Origin: CAVQWT01 sp963810815
GTDB lineage: Bacteria; Pseudomonadota; Gammaproteobacteria; Burkholderiales; Casimicrobiaceae
Length of the DNA: 64,000 nt
Direction: 5' to 3'
Assembly: GCA_963810815.1 (NCBI GenBank)
Contig: CAWEPB010000014.1
Span: 1-64,000 of the forward strand
In this document: piece by piece, positions 25,304 to 33,847 of the stretch
Numbering within the stretch: the stretch's first letter is position 1
Layout of the letters: each line of letters opens with the position of its first letter
Made by a program: the position numbers and the translations under genes
Notes under the pieces: generated by a model
Databases searched by the model: none
The model's input: the letters and a program-made list of their open reading frames with translations, nothing else
Told to the model about the DNA's origin: nothing

Positions 25304-26299
25304 TCATCCGCGGCCCCACAGCCAGGTCGTCGCGCCGAAGTACAGCGGCAGCCCGATCGCGATGTTGAACGGGAACGTCACCGCCAGGGCCATGCCGAAG
25401 TAATACGCCGGGTTCGCCTCGGGAATCGCATAGCGCACCACCGCCGGCACGACGATGTACGACGCGCTCGCGACCAGCACCGCGAGCAGGAACGCGTCCC
25501 CCTGCGCGACGCCCAGCAGCCGGCATGCGAGCAGCGCCAGCGCCGCGTGCACCATCGGCATCAGCAGGGCGAACCCGACCAGGAAGGGCGGCAGCGACCG
25601 CGCCTCGCGCAGCCGCCGGCCGACGACCAGGCCCATGTCGAGCAGGAAGAAGAGCAGGATGCCCTTGAACAGTCCGGTGATCAGCGGGTCGATGGTCGCC
25701 TTTCCCGCCGTCCCGGTCAGCGCGCCGATGGCGATGCTCCCGAGCAGCATCAGGTGCGCGCCGTCGGTGAACGCCTCGACCAGCACCGCGGAGATGCCCG
25801 CGGGCGCGCGCCCTTCCGGCGTCCCACCCGCCCCGACGGCCGCCGGCGCTGCGCCGCGACGGGCGCGGTTGGCGAGCACGATCGCCATCAGGATCGCCGG
25901 GGTCTCCATCAGCGCGAGCGCCAGCGCCATGTGGCCGCCGCCGTTGACGCCCTGGCGCGCCGCGAACGCCCCCGCGGTGATGAAAGTCACCGCCGACACC
26001 GAGCCGTAGGCGGCGGCGACGGCGGCGGCATCGAAGGCGGCGAGCCGGCGCTTGAGAATCGCGTAGCTCCACATCGGGACGGCGAACGCGAACGCGATGC
26101 CGAGCGCGACCGCCGTCGCGGCCTCGCGCGTGATGCCGGTCTCCGACAGCGCGACGCCGCCCTTGAAGCCGATCGCGAGCAGCAGGTAGAGCGAAAAGAA
26201 CTTGGCGAGCGCGCCGGGGATCTCGAGGTTGCTGCGGACGAGCGCGGCGGCGACCCCGAAGAAGAAGAACAGTATGGCCGGATCGAGCAGGCTCGCCAT
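25304..26299 (-). CDS. sbtA: SbtA-like sodium-dependent bicarbonate transporter
   Basis: A 331-residue inner-membrane protein with about ten hydrophobic helices. Recognisable SbtA-family blocks are LLLAIGFKGGVALSETG near residue 38, AAAYGSVSAVTFITA, FKGILLFFLLDMGLVVGRR and ASYIVVPAVVRYAIPEANP, ending with FPFNIAIGLPLY. The family imports HCO3- with Na+. The PII-like gene behind it makes a regulated uptake pair likely. Whether bicarbonate serves carboxylases or autotrophy cannot be told from this window. It follows slmA by 48 nt. Confidence 0.87.
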   Translation of the reverse strand: MASLLDPAILFFFFGVAAALVRSNLEIPGALAKFFSLYLLLAIGFKGGVALSETGITREAATAVALGIAFAFAVPMWSYAILKRRLAAFDAAAVAAAYGSVSAVTFITAGAFAARQGVNGGGHMALALALMETPAILMAIVLANRARRGAAPAAVGAGGTPEGRAPAGISAVLVEAFTDGAHLMLLGSIAIGALTGTAGKATIDPLITGLFKGILLFFLLDMGLVVGRRLREARSLPPFLVGFALLMPMVHAALALLACRLLGVAQGDAFLLAVLVASASYIVVPAVVRYAIPEANPAYYFGMALAVTFPFNIAIGLPLYFGATTWLWGRG

Positions 26300-26347
26300 C
26301 GTGTCGGGAAGGACAGGCGCGGGAACGGGATCCGGCGGCCCGCGGGC

Positions 26348-26917
26348 TCAGCGGAACAGGTACGCGCGCTGCGCTTCCCAGCCATCCTGCGGCAGCCGCT
26401 TGAAGCCGCTCTTGGCGAAGAGCTGCCAGCGGCCGACGACGAACGCCGTCAGCAGGTTGGCGTCGGCGCCGGGGTCGCCCGTCCAGGCGCCGGCCGCGTG
26501 CGCGATGCGCAGCGCCTGCCGGAGCGACGCCTCGAGCCGGTCGACGAGCTGGTTGATGCGCGCCTGCAGCCGCTCGTCCTCGTTCACCAGCGCGTCGCCG
26601 ATCAGCACCCTCGTCATCCCCGGGTTCTTCTCGGCGAATCCCAGCAGGACCGCGACGATCTGCTGCGCCTGCGCGACGCCGTCGGTCGTCTCCCCGGCGA
26701 TCTTGTTGACCAGACCGAACAGCGACGACTCGATGAACTCGATCAGCCCCTCGAACATCTGCGCCTTGCTGGCGAAGTGCCGGTAGAGCGCGGCCTCCGA
26801 CACGTCGAGCTTCGCCGCCAGCGCGGCGGTCGTGATCCGCTCGCCCCGCGGCGCCTCGAGCATCGTGGCCAGCGTCTGCAGGATCTGCAGCCGCCGTTCG
26901 CCGGGTCGCGCGGGCAT
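26348..26917 (-). CDS. slmA: Nucleoid occlusion factor SlmA (TetR-like)
   Basis: SlmA binds specific chromosomal sites and blocks FtsZ assembly over the nucleoid. The 189-residue protein starts with a TetR-type helix-turn-helix (ITTAALAAKLDVSEAALYRHF), followed by the characteristic SKAQMFEGLIEFIESSLFGL and, later, LLTAFVVGRWQLFAKSGFKR. It lies 24 nt behind argB, a common betaproteobacterial arrangement, and is probably co-transcribed with it. Confidence 0.92.
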   Translation of the reverse strand: MPARPGERRLQILQTLATMLEAPRGERITTAALAAKLDVSEAALYRHFASKAQMFEGLIEFIESSLFGLVNKIAGETTDGVAQAQQIVAVLLGFAEKNPGMTRVLIGDALVNEDERLQARINQLVDRLEASLRQALRIAHAAGAWTGDPGADANLLTAFVVGRWQLFAKSGFKRLPQDGWEAQRAYLFR

Positions 26918-26941
26918 CGGGTTCGGCCTGGGCGTCGCGCG

Positions 26942-27844
26942 TCAGTACCGCGGCGCGCTGGCGTCGGCGCGGATCATCGTGCCGACGCCTTCGTTGGTGA
27001 GCACCTCGAGCAGCAGCGCGTGCTCGACGCGGCCGTCGATGATGTGCGAGCTCTCGACCCCGTTCTTCACGGCGTCGAGCGCCGAGCCGATCTTGGGGAG
27101 CATGCCGCCGTGGATCGTGCCGTCGGCGAACAGCGCGTCGATCTCGCTGGCGGTGAGGCCGGTCAGCAGCGTCCCGTTCTTGTCGAGGACGCCGGTGGTG
27201 TTGGTCATCAGCACGAGCTTCTCGGCCCTGAGCGTCTCGGCGAGCTTGCCGGCGACGAGGTCGGCGTTGATGTTGAAGGCGACGCCGTCCGCGCCGACGC
27301 CGATCGGCGCCACCACCGGGATGAAGTCGCGCGAGTCGAGCAGCTGGATGATTTCCGGGTCGATGCGCTCGATCTCGCCGACGAAGCCGATGTCGACCAG
27401 CTCGCCGGCCTTGGTGTCGCTCTTCAGCATCATCTTGCGGGCGTGGATGAACGCGCCGTCCTGGCCGGTCAGCCCCACCGCCTTGCCGCCGTGCTGGTTG
27501 ATCAGGCCGACGATCTCCTGGTTGAGCTCGCCCAGCACCATCTCGACGACGTTCATCACGCTTTCGTCGGTGACGCGCATGCCCTGCCGGAATTCGCTCT
27601 TGATGCCCATCTTGCCGAGCAGGTCGCCGATCTGCGGACCGCCGCCGTGAACGATCACGGGGTTCATGCCGACCAGCTTCAGCATGACCACGTCGCGCGC
27701 GAAGCCGGCCTTCAGGGCCGGCTCGGTCATCGCGTTGCCGCCGTATTTCACGACGATGGTCTTGTCGTGGAAACGCTGGATGTACGGCAGCGCCTCGGCC
27801 AGGATGTGCGCCTTGAGCGCGGCATTTACGGCGTCGATCGGCAT
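26942..27844 (-). CDS. argB: Acetylglutamate kinase
   Basis: ArgB phosphorylates N-acetylglutamate in arginine synthesis. The 300-residue protein shows IVVKYGGNAMTEPALK, VIVHGGGPQIGDLL, GQDGAFIHARKM, NINADLVAGKLAE and GGMLPKIGSALDAV, all conserved kinase blocks. The N-terminal helix before the kinase fold is of the type found in hexameric, arginine-sensitive enzymes, so feedback inhibition is likely. First gene of the argB-slmA-sbtA-sbtB series. Confidence 0.96.
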   Translation of the reverse strand: MPIDAVNAALKAHILAEALPYIQRFHDKTIVVKYGGNAMTEPALKAGFARDVVMLKLVGMNPVIVHGGGPQIGDLLGKMGIKSEFRQGMRVTDESVMNVVEMVLGELNQEIVGLINQHGGKAVGLTGQDGAFIHARKMMLKSDTKAGELVDIGFVGEIERIDPEIIQLLDSRDFIPVVAPIGVGADGVAFNINADLVAGKLAETLRAEKLVLMTNTTGVLDKNGTLLTGLTASEIDALFADGTIHGGMLPKIGSALDAVKNGVESSHIIDGRVEHALLLEVLTNEGVGTMIRADASAPRY

Positions 27845-27907
27845 GGCGGTCGGCGGGAGCGGGCGAGGGGACGGGAGGTGGCGCGACGGAGTGCGAAGTG
27901 AGTGCCC

Positions 27908-27913
27908 ATTCTA
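27908..27913 (-). promoter_or_regulatory. Probable -10 element of argB
   Basis: TAGAAT on the minus strand, preceded by ATG (sequence ATGTAGAAT), about 64 nt before the argB start codon. No convincing -35 is seen. The divergent waaQ-like gene starts at 28060. Confidence 0.4.
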
Positions 27914-28059
27914 CATGAGCAGCGCGCGCCGCCATGGGGCGTTCGGGCACGGAAGTCGGCCCGGCGCCGGCGCCCGCGGCACCGCCGGGCGGGGCGGCCC
28001 CGGGCAGCCACCGCCGCGGCCGGGCGACCGCCGCCGCTTTTTTTGCTATCGTCGCGCCC

Positions 28060-29169
28060 ATGCCTAGTCCCCTGCCGGACGCCGTGGACCTCGCCTCGGT
28101 GCGCCGCGTGCTGGTCACCAAGCTTCGCCACCACGGCGACGTGTTGCTTGCCTCCCCCGTCTTCACGACGCTGCGCCGGGCGGCGCCGCACGCCGAGATC
28201 GATGCGCTGGTCTACCGGGAAACGGCGCCGATGCTGGCCGGCCACCCGGCGATCGCCGACCTGCACACCATCGACCGGGACTGGAAGCGGCAGGGCGTCC
28301 TCGCGCAGTTCCGCGCCGAGCGCGGCCTCCACGCCGCGCTCCGGGCGCGTCGCTACGACCTCATCGTCCACCTGACCGAGCACCCGCGGGGAGCGACGCT
28401 CGCCCGCACGCTGAAGCCGCGCTACGCGGTCGCGCGCGAACGGCCGGGGGCGTCGCGCTGGTGGGCGCGGAGCTTCACCCACCTCTACCGGCAGCCGCTG
28501 GCGACGCCGCGCCACGCGGTCGAAGCGAACCTCGACGCGCTGCGCCGGCTGGGCGTGCAGCCCGGCGAGGACGACCGGCGGCTGGTGCTGGTTCCCGGCG
28601 CCGCCGCCGAAGCGAGGGCCGATGCGCTGCTCGCGCAGCACGGTCTGCAACGCGGCGCGTTCGTCCAGTGCCATCCGGGTTCGCGCTGGCTGTTCAAGTG
28701 CTGGCCGGCCGCCAGCACCGCGGCGCTGCTGGACCGCATCGCCGCCGATCACGCCATCGTGGTCACGGGCGCGCCCGACGAGCGGGAGCGCGCCCTGGTC
28801 GCCGAGGTGCTGGCGGCGATCGCGCCGGCGACCCGCAGCCGCGTCGTCGACCTCCGCGGCGCGCTGACGCTGTCGGAGCTCGCCGCGCTGACGTCGCGCG
28901 CCCTCGCCTTCGTCGGCGTCGACTCGGCGCCGATGCACATCGCCGCGGCCGTCGGCACGCCGGTGGTCGTGCTGTTCGGGCCGTCGGGCGAGCGGGAATG
29001 GGGGCCGTGGCGGGTCCGTGCGGAAGTCGTCGTGTCGACCCACCACGCCTGCCGACCCTGCGGCATCGACGGCTGCGGTGGTGGCAAGGTCTCGGAGTGC
29101 CTGACGACGTTGCCGGTCGAGCGCGTGCACGACGCATTCCTTCGCGTCACCGGGAGCGCCGGCGCATGA
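28060..29169 (+). CDS. waaQ: Lipopolysaccharide heptosyltransferase (WaaQ/RfaQ-like, GT9)
   Basis: A 369-residue family-9 glycosyltransferase expected at the cytoplasmic face of the inner membrane, adding heptose to the LPS inner core. It shows VLVTKLRHHGDVLLASPVF at the N-terminus, FVQCHPGSRWLFKCWP, and the C-terminal donor-binding block FVGVDSAPMHIAAAVGTP plus LFGPSGEREWGPW. The CGGGKVSECL segment before the end is also typical of the WaaQ group. TATCGT ends 7 nt before the ATG and there is no Shine-Dalgarno, so a leaderless start is possible. Its stop overlaps the next start as ATGA. Confidence 0.88.
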   Translation: MPSPLPDAVDLASVRRVLVTKLRHHGDVLLASPVFTTLRRAAPHAEIDALVYRETAPMLAGHPAIADLHTIDRDWKRQGVLAQFRAERGLHAALRARRYDLIVHLTEHPRGATLARTLKPRYAVARERPGASRWWARSFTHLYRQPLATPRHAVEANLDALRRLGVQPGEDDRRLVLVPGAAAEARADALLAQHGLQRGAFVQCHPGSRWLFKCWPAASTAALLDRIAADHAIVVTGAPDERERALVAEVLAAIAPATRSRVVDLRGALTLSELAALTSRALAFVGVDSAPMHIAAAVGTPVVVLFGPSGEREWGPWRVRAEVVVSTHHACRPCGIDGCGGGKVSECLTTLPVERVHDAFLRVTGSAGA

Positions 29170-30779
29170 GACTCGCGCTGATCCGCCAGCGCGCCGACCC
29201 GTTCACCGGCGGCGAGCGCTTCCAGGAGGACGCCCTCGAGGCGCTGCTCGAGCGGAACGTCGCGATCACGCTGTACTCGCGCGACTGGCCGCAGACGCGA
29301 CTGCAGCTGATCGAGCCGAAGACCGTCGACCCCGGCTACGTCGGCCGCTGGCGGCGCGATGCCGGATTCGCGCGCGAGGTCTGCCGCGGCATCGCCGGCG
29401 CCAAGGCCGACCTCGTCGTTTCGTACGATCGCGTTCTCTGCTGCGACGCCTACTTCGCCAACGACGGCGTGCACGCCGCGCGACTCGACGAATGGCGGCG
29501 GGGCGCGTCGATCGGACAGCGGCTCAGGCTCGCCGCGAGCCCCTGGCACCGCTACCTCGTGGCCGCCGAGCGCGCGATGTATGCGAGTCAGTGGCTGCGC
29601 GCCGTCGTCGTCGGCTCGGCCATGGTGCGCGACGAACTCGTCGAACGCTACCGGCTTCCGGCGGCGCGCGTGCACGTGATCCCGCGCTGCGTCGACAGCG
29701 AAACCTTCCATCCCGGGGTCTCGGGGCACCGCGACGAAGCGCGTGCCCGCCTGGGCGTGCCGGGCGACGCGCTGCTGTACCTGCTGGCGGGCTCGGGCTT
29801 CGAGCGGCTGGGCGTCGCGGCGGCGATCGAGGCGCTGGCCGAGCTGCCGTCGAACGCGCACCTGCTGGTCGCCGGGCGCGACCGGCGGGCAGCGCGCTAC
29901 CACGCGCTGGCCCAGCAGCACGGCGTCGCCGGACGGGTCACCTTCGTCGCCGACGATCGCGACCCGAGGCCGCTGTACGGCGCCGCCGACGTGTTCCTGC
30001 TGCCCACCGTCTACGATCCCTGCCCTGACGCGGCGCTAGAGGCCATGGCCTGCGGGCTGCCGCTGATCACCAGCACCAAGTGCGGCATCGCCGAGCTCGT
30101 GCTGGAGCACGACTGCGGGCTGGTGTGTCCGGCGCGCGACGTGCCGGGTCTCGCGGCGCAGATGCGCGCGCTGTCCGACGACGCGACGCGGGCGCGGCTC
30201 GCCGCGAACGCGCGCGGCGCCGTGCTGCCGCTGTCGCCGGCGGCGATGACGCTGAAGCTGGTGCTGCTCTACAAGGACCTGTTCGAGGAGTCCGCGGAAC
30301 GCGCGAAGCAGGATGCGGCCCGGCGCAGCAGCGCGCGGGCCGCCGCTGCCGCCGCCGCGGTGGCCGCCGCCGCGGCGGGGGTCGAGGCCGAGCGCACCGA
30401 GGAGGCGGTCGCTGCCGCCGACGGCGCGCGCGCGGACGCGGCGCTGGAGCCGGCCCCGGCACCGTCGCCGGAAGGCGCGAACGCCGGCCCGACCTCCGAC
30501 GCGGCCGAAGCCGCGGACGGTTCCGGCGCCGCGGGGGGTCCGGACACTGCCGACGGTCCCGACGGTCCCGGCACCCCGGACGGTCCGGACGGTGCCGACG
30601 TTTCCGACGCCGCCGACGACGGGCGGACGCCCGACCCGGCGACGGCCGACGACGACGCCGGGAACGCTTCGACGGCCGCCGGCGGCGGCGACCCGCATCT
30701 CGACCCGGCGGCGGCTGAATCGCCGCCCGACGCCGACGACGGGCCGGCGCCCCCGCCGTCCTCCGATCCGCCGCGCTGA
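29166..30779 (+). CDS. Family-4 glycosyltransferase (WaaG-like) with a long acidic low-complexity tail
   Basis: The first ~370 residues form a GT-B glycosyltransferase: MRLALIRQRADPFTGGERF, YFANDGVHAARLDEW, LLAGSGFERLGVAAAIEAL, VFLLPTVYDPCPDAALEAMA and ITSTKCGIAEL. This resembles LPS core glucosyltransferase WaaG. The remaining ~160 residues are an Ala run followed by Asp/Pro/Gly/Ala-rich sequence (repeats of DGPDGP type) with no predicted fold. The tail is absent from the tandem paralogue downstream. The start overlaps waaQ by 4 nt, and the stop overlaps the next ATG by one base (TGATG). Confidence 0.85.
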   Translation: MRLALIRQRADPFTGGERFQEDALEALLERNVAITLYSRDWPQTRLQLIEPKTVDPGYVGRWRRDAGFAREVCRGIAGAKADLVVSYDRVLCCDAYFANDGVHAARLDEWRRGASIGQRLRLAASPWHRYLVAAERAMYASQWLRAVVVGSAMVRDELVERYRLPAARVHVIPRCVDSETFHPGVSGHRDEARARLGVPGDALLYLLAGSGFERLGVAAAIEALAELPSNAHLLVAGRDRRAARYHALAQQHGVAGRVTFVADDRDPRPLYGAADVFLLPTVYDPCPDAALEAMACGLPLITSTKCGIAELVLEHDCGLVCPARDVPGLAAQMRALSDDATRARLAANARGAVLPLSPAAMTLKLVLLYKDLFEESAERAKQDAARRSSARAAAAAAAVAAAAAGVEAERTEEAVAAADGARADAALEPAPAPSPEGANAGPTSDAAEAADGSGAAGGPDTADGPDGPGTPDGPDGADVSDAADDGRTPDPATADDDAGNASTAAGGGDPHLDPAAAESPPDADDGPAPPPSSDPPR

Positions 30780-31915
30780 TGCGGCTGGCCATCGTCCGCC
30801 AGCGCTATACGCCCTTCGGCGGCGCCGAAAGGTTCATCGAGCGGGCGCTGGCCGCGCTCGCCGCGCGCGGCGTCGAACTCACCATCGTCACCCGCGCCTG
30901 GCCGCGCGACGCTGCGACCGGGGCGACGCCGCTGATCGTCGATCCGCCCTACCTCGGCCGGATGTGGCGCCAGTGGAGCTTCGACCACGCGGCCTGCGCG
31001 GCGCTCGCGCGCGCGCCGGCGGCGTTGGTGCAGTCGCACGAGCGGATCGCCTGCTGCGACGTCTTCCGCGCCGGCGACGGCGTGCACGCGGTCTGGCTCG
31101 AGGCCAAGCGCGACGGCGCGGGTCCCCTCGAGCGCGTGGCGCTCGCGCTGTCGCCGTTCCACCGCTACCTGGTCGCGGCAGAGCGCCGCCTGTTCGCCAG
31201 CCCGCGCCTGAAGGCGGTGATCTGCATCTCGCAGATGGTGCAGCGGGAGATACACACGCGCTTCGGATTGCCGCTGGCGCGACTGCCGGTGATCTACAAC
31301 GCGATCGACGCCGCCGTCTTCCACCCCGCTCTGCGGACCCATCGCGACGCCGTGCGGCGCAGCCTCGGCATCGGCGCCGACACCGTCGTGTTCCTGCTGG
31401 TCGGCTCCGGCTTCGACCGCAAGGGCGTCGGCCGCGCGATCGAGGCGCTGGCGCTGCTGCCGCCGCCGGCGCATCTCGTCGTCGTCGGACGCGACCGACA
31501 CGCGCCGCGCTACGCGCGCCTCGCGCGACGCCTCGGGGTCGCCGCGCGCGTCAGCTTCACGGGCCCGCGGGACGATCCAGGGCCCTACTACGGCGCCGCC
31601 GACGTCTTCGTGCTGCCGACGCTGTACGACGCGCTGTCCAACGCCGTTCTCGAGGCGCTGTCCTGCGGGCTGCCGGTGATCACCAGCGACCGCTGCGGCG
31701 CCGGCGAACTGGTCGCCGCCCACGACGCCGGCGCCATCGTCGGTGCCCGCGACGTCGACGCGCTGGCGGCGGCGATGGGCGCGCTCGCCGCCGATCCTGC
31801 GCGCCGCGTGCGCGCAGGCGCCAACGCCCGGGCGGCCGTGGCGGCGCTGACGCCCGACGCGATGGCGGTGCGCCTCGTCGCGCTGTACGACGCGCTGCTG
31901 GCCGGACGCGAATGA
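30779..31915 (+). CDS. Family-4 glycosyltransferase (WaaG-like), tandem paralogue
   Basis: The 378-residue protein is clearly related to the preceding one: MRLAIVRQRYTPFGGAERF, FRAGDGVHAVWLEAKR, SPFHRYLVAAERRLFAS, LLVGSGFDRKGVGRAIEAL and VFVLPTLYDALSNAVLEAL. It is probably a second LPS core hexosyltransferase arising from tandem duplication. Compared with its neighbour it has the more canonical DALSNAVLEAL donor-site sequence and lacks the acidic tail. Substrate not predictable. Confidence 0.86.
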   Translation: MRLAIVRQRYTPFGGAERFIERALAALAARGVELTIVTRAWPRDAATGATPLIVDPPYLGRMWRQWSFDHAACAALARAPAALVQSHERIACCDVFRAGDGVHAVWLEAKRDGAGPLERVALALSPFHRYLVAAERRLFASPRLKAVICISQMVQREIHTRFGLPLARLPVIYNAIDAAVFHPALRTHRDAVRRSLGIGADTVVFLLVGSGFDRKGVGRAIEALALLPPPAHLVVVGRDRHAPRYARLARRLGVAARVSFTGPRDDPGPYYGAADVFVLPTLYDALSNAVLEALSCGLPVITSDRCGAGELVAAHDAGAIVGARDVDALAAAMGALAADPARRVRAGANARAAVAALTPDAMAVRLVALYDALLAGRE

Positions 31916-31986
31916 CGCGCCGGCCGGCGCGGGTGCCCCGTCGATGGCGCCGGGGGCCCTCGGGATCGCCGACCTGCCCGCTGCGC

Positions 31987-31992
31987 TAGAAT
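31987..31992 (+). promoter_or_regulatory. Probable -10 element of msbA
   Basis: TAGAAT in the context GCTAGAATGC, 80 nt before the msbA ATG and in the gap behind the glycosyltransferase. The leader between is unusually C-rich. No -35 can be assigned. Confidence 0.35.
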
Positions 31993-32071
31993 GCGGGACG
32001 TTGCGCCGCGTTCCCGTCGGCGGCCGCCGCCGCCCCCCTCCCCTCCCGCTCACCCGCACCCGCCGCCAACC

Positions 32072-33847
32072 ATGACGGGCCTCGCCGTCTACCGCCGCCT
32101 CCTGCGCTACGTCCGCCCGTACAAGTGGACCTTCGGCCTGGCGATCGTCGGCATGGTCATCGTCGCCGCCGGCGACCTGCTGCTGGCATGGCTGGTGATC
32201 CCGATCGTGCGCGGCTTCCAGAACAGCGAGACGGCGCAGACGTCGTGGCTGCCGCTGACGATCATCGCCGTGTTCCTGCTGCGCGGCGTCGGCGCGTTCA
32301 TCTCCGAGTACGGGATGGGCTGGACCGGCTACCGCGTCGTGTTCGACCTGCGCCGCGACCTGATCGACAAGCTGCTGCGGCTGCCGACCCCGTATTACGA
32401 CACGCACGCCGCCGGAGTCGTGCAATCCAAGATCTCGTTCGACGCACACCAGCTCGCATCCGCGGCGTCGGGCGCGATCACCAATCTGCTGCGGTCGACG
32501 CTGACGATCACCGCGAGCCTCGGCTACCTGCTGTGGCTCAACTGGCGGCTGACGATCATGACCTTCGCGATCGTGCCGGTCGTCGGCGGCGCGATCCGCT
32601 ACTTCAGCCGCCGGCTGCGCCGCATCGCGCACGACATCCAGGACCGGTCGGGCGCGCTGACCAAGGTGCTCGAGGAACTGATCACCGGCCACCGCGTCGT
32701 CCGCATCTTCGGCGGCGAGGCCTACGAGCGCGGCCGTGCGATCGAAGCCGCCAACCGGCTGCGCAACGCGATGTCGAAGGAGTCGCAGGCGACCGCCGCC
32801 AGCTCGCCGCTCACCGTGTTCCTCGCGGCCTGCGCCGTCGGGTTCATCGTCTGGGTCGCGCTGACGCAGAGCGAGGCGGGCCGGCTCGACTTCGCGATGT
32901 TCCTGTCGTACTGCGTCGCGCTGCTGACGCTGCTGGAACGCCTGAAGGGGCTGTCCGGCATCAACGCCGCGATGCAGCGCGGCATCGCGGCGTCGGAGAG
33001 CATCTTCGGCCTGCTCGACCACGAGGAAGAGGCCGACACCGGCACGGTCGCGCTCGGGCGCTGCCGCGGCGAGCTTCGGTTCGACCGCCTGCACCTGCGC
33101 TATCCCGGCAACGAGCGCGAGGCGCTGACCGACATCACGCTGACCGTCGCGCCGGGCGAGACCGTCGCGCTCGTCGGCGCGTCCGGCAGCGGCAAGACGT
33201 CGCTGGTCAACCTGATTCCCCGGTTCTACGAGCCGACCGCCGGACGCCTGTTCGTCGACGGGCACGACATCACGACGCTGACGCTGAAGAGCCTGCGCGA
33301 CCAGATCGCGATGGTGTCGCAGGACGTGCTGCTGTTCAACGACACCATCGCCGCGAACATCGCCTACGGCGCGATGGGCGGGTCCCCGCGCGACGAGATC
33401 GAGCGCGCCGCGACGGCTGCGCACGCGCTCGACTTCATCCGCGCCCTGCCGCAGGGCTTCGACACCAACGTCGGCGAGCACGGCGTCAAGCTGTCGGGCG
33501 GGCAGCGCCAGCGGATCGCGATCGCGCGCGCGATCCTGAAGAACGCGCCGATCCTGATCCTCGACGAGGCGACCAGCGCGCTCGACACCGAGTCCGAGCG
33601 CCAGGTGCAGGCGGCGCTCGACGCGCTGATGCAGGGCCGCACGACCATCGTCATCGCGCACCGGCTGTCGACCATCGAGGGTGCCGACCGGATCGTGGTG
33701 CTCGACGGCGGGCGCATCGTCGAGGTCGGCCCGCACGCCGCGCTGATCGCCAACGACGGCGTCTACGCGAAGCTGCACCGGATGCAGTTCGCCACCGCGC
33801 CGGCCCCGGAAGCCGCCGCGACCGCCGACGCCGACGCCGCCGGCTAG
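32072..33847 (+). CDS. msbA: Lipid A export ABC transporter MsbA
   Basis: MsbA flips lipid A-core across the inner membrane. The 591-residue half-transporter has six N-terminal membrane helices with the family segment PTPYYDTHAAGVVQSKISFD. Its nucleotide-binding domain has Walker A GASGSGKTSL, signature LSGGQRQR, Walker B ILILDEATSALD and H-loop IAHRLST. It follows LPS core glycosyltransferase genes and overlaps the end of the convergent GT9 gene by 4 nt. The ATG at 32072 begins MTGLAVYRRLLRYVRPYKW, the expected N-terminus. Confidence 0.94.
   Translation: MTGLAVYRRLLRYVRPYKWTFGLAIVGMVIVAAGDLLLAWLVIPIVRGFQNSETAQTSWLPLTIIAVFLLRGVGAFISEYGMGWTGYRVVFDLRRDLIDKLLRLPTPYYDTHAAGVVQSKISFDAHQLASAASGAITNLLRSTLTITASLGYLLWLNWRLTIMTFAIVPVVGGAIRYFSRRLRRIAHDIQDRSGALTKVLEELITGHRVVRIFGGEAYERGRAIEAANRLRNAMSKESQATAASSPLTVFLAACAVGFIVWVALTQSEAGRLDFAMFLSYCVALLTLLERLKGLSGINAAMQRGIAASESIFGLLDHEEEADTGTVALGRCRGELRFDRLHLRYPGNEREALTDITLTVAPGETVALVGASGSGKTSLVNLIPRFYEPTAGRLFVDGHDITTLTLKSLRDQIAMVSQDVLLFNDTIAANIAYGAMGGSPRDEIERAATAAHALDFIRALPQGFDTNVGEHGVKLSGGQRQRIAIARAILKNAPILILDEATSALDTESERQVQAALDALMQGRTTIVIAHRLSTIEGADRIVVLDGGRIVEVGPHAALIANDGVYAKLHRMQFATAPAPEAAATADADAAG

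Noticed and set aside
25301..27901. A plus-strand open frame of about 860 codons opposite sbtA, slmA and argB
   Set aside because: Shadow frame without motifs; all three minus-strand genes are strongly conserved.
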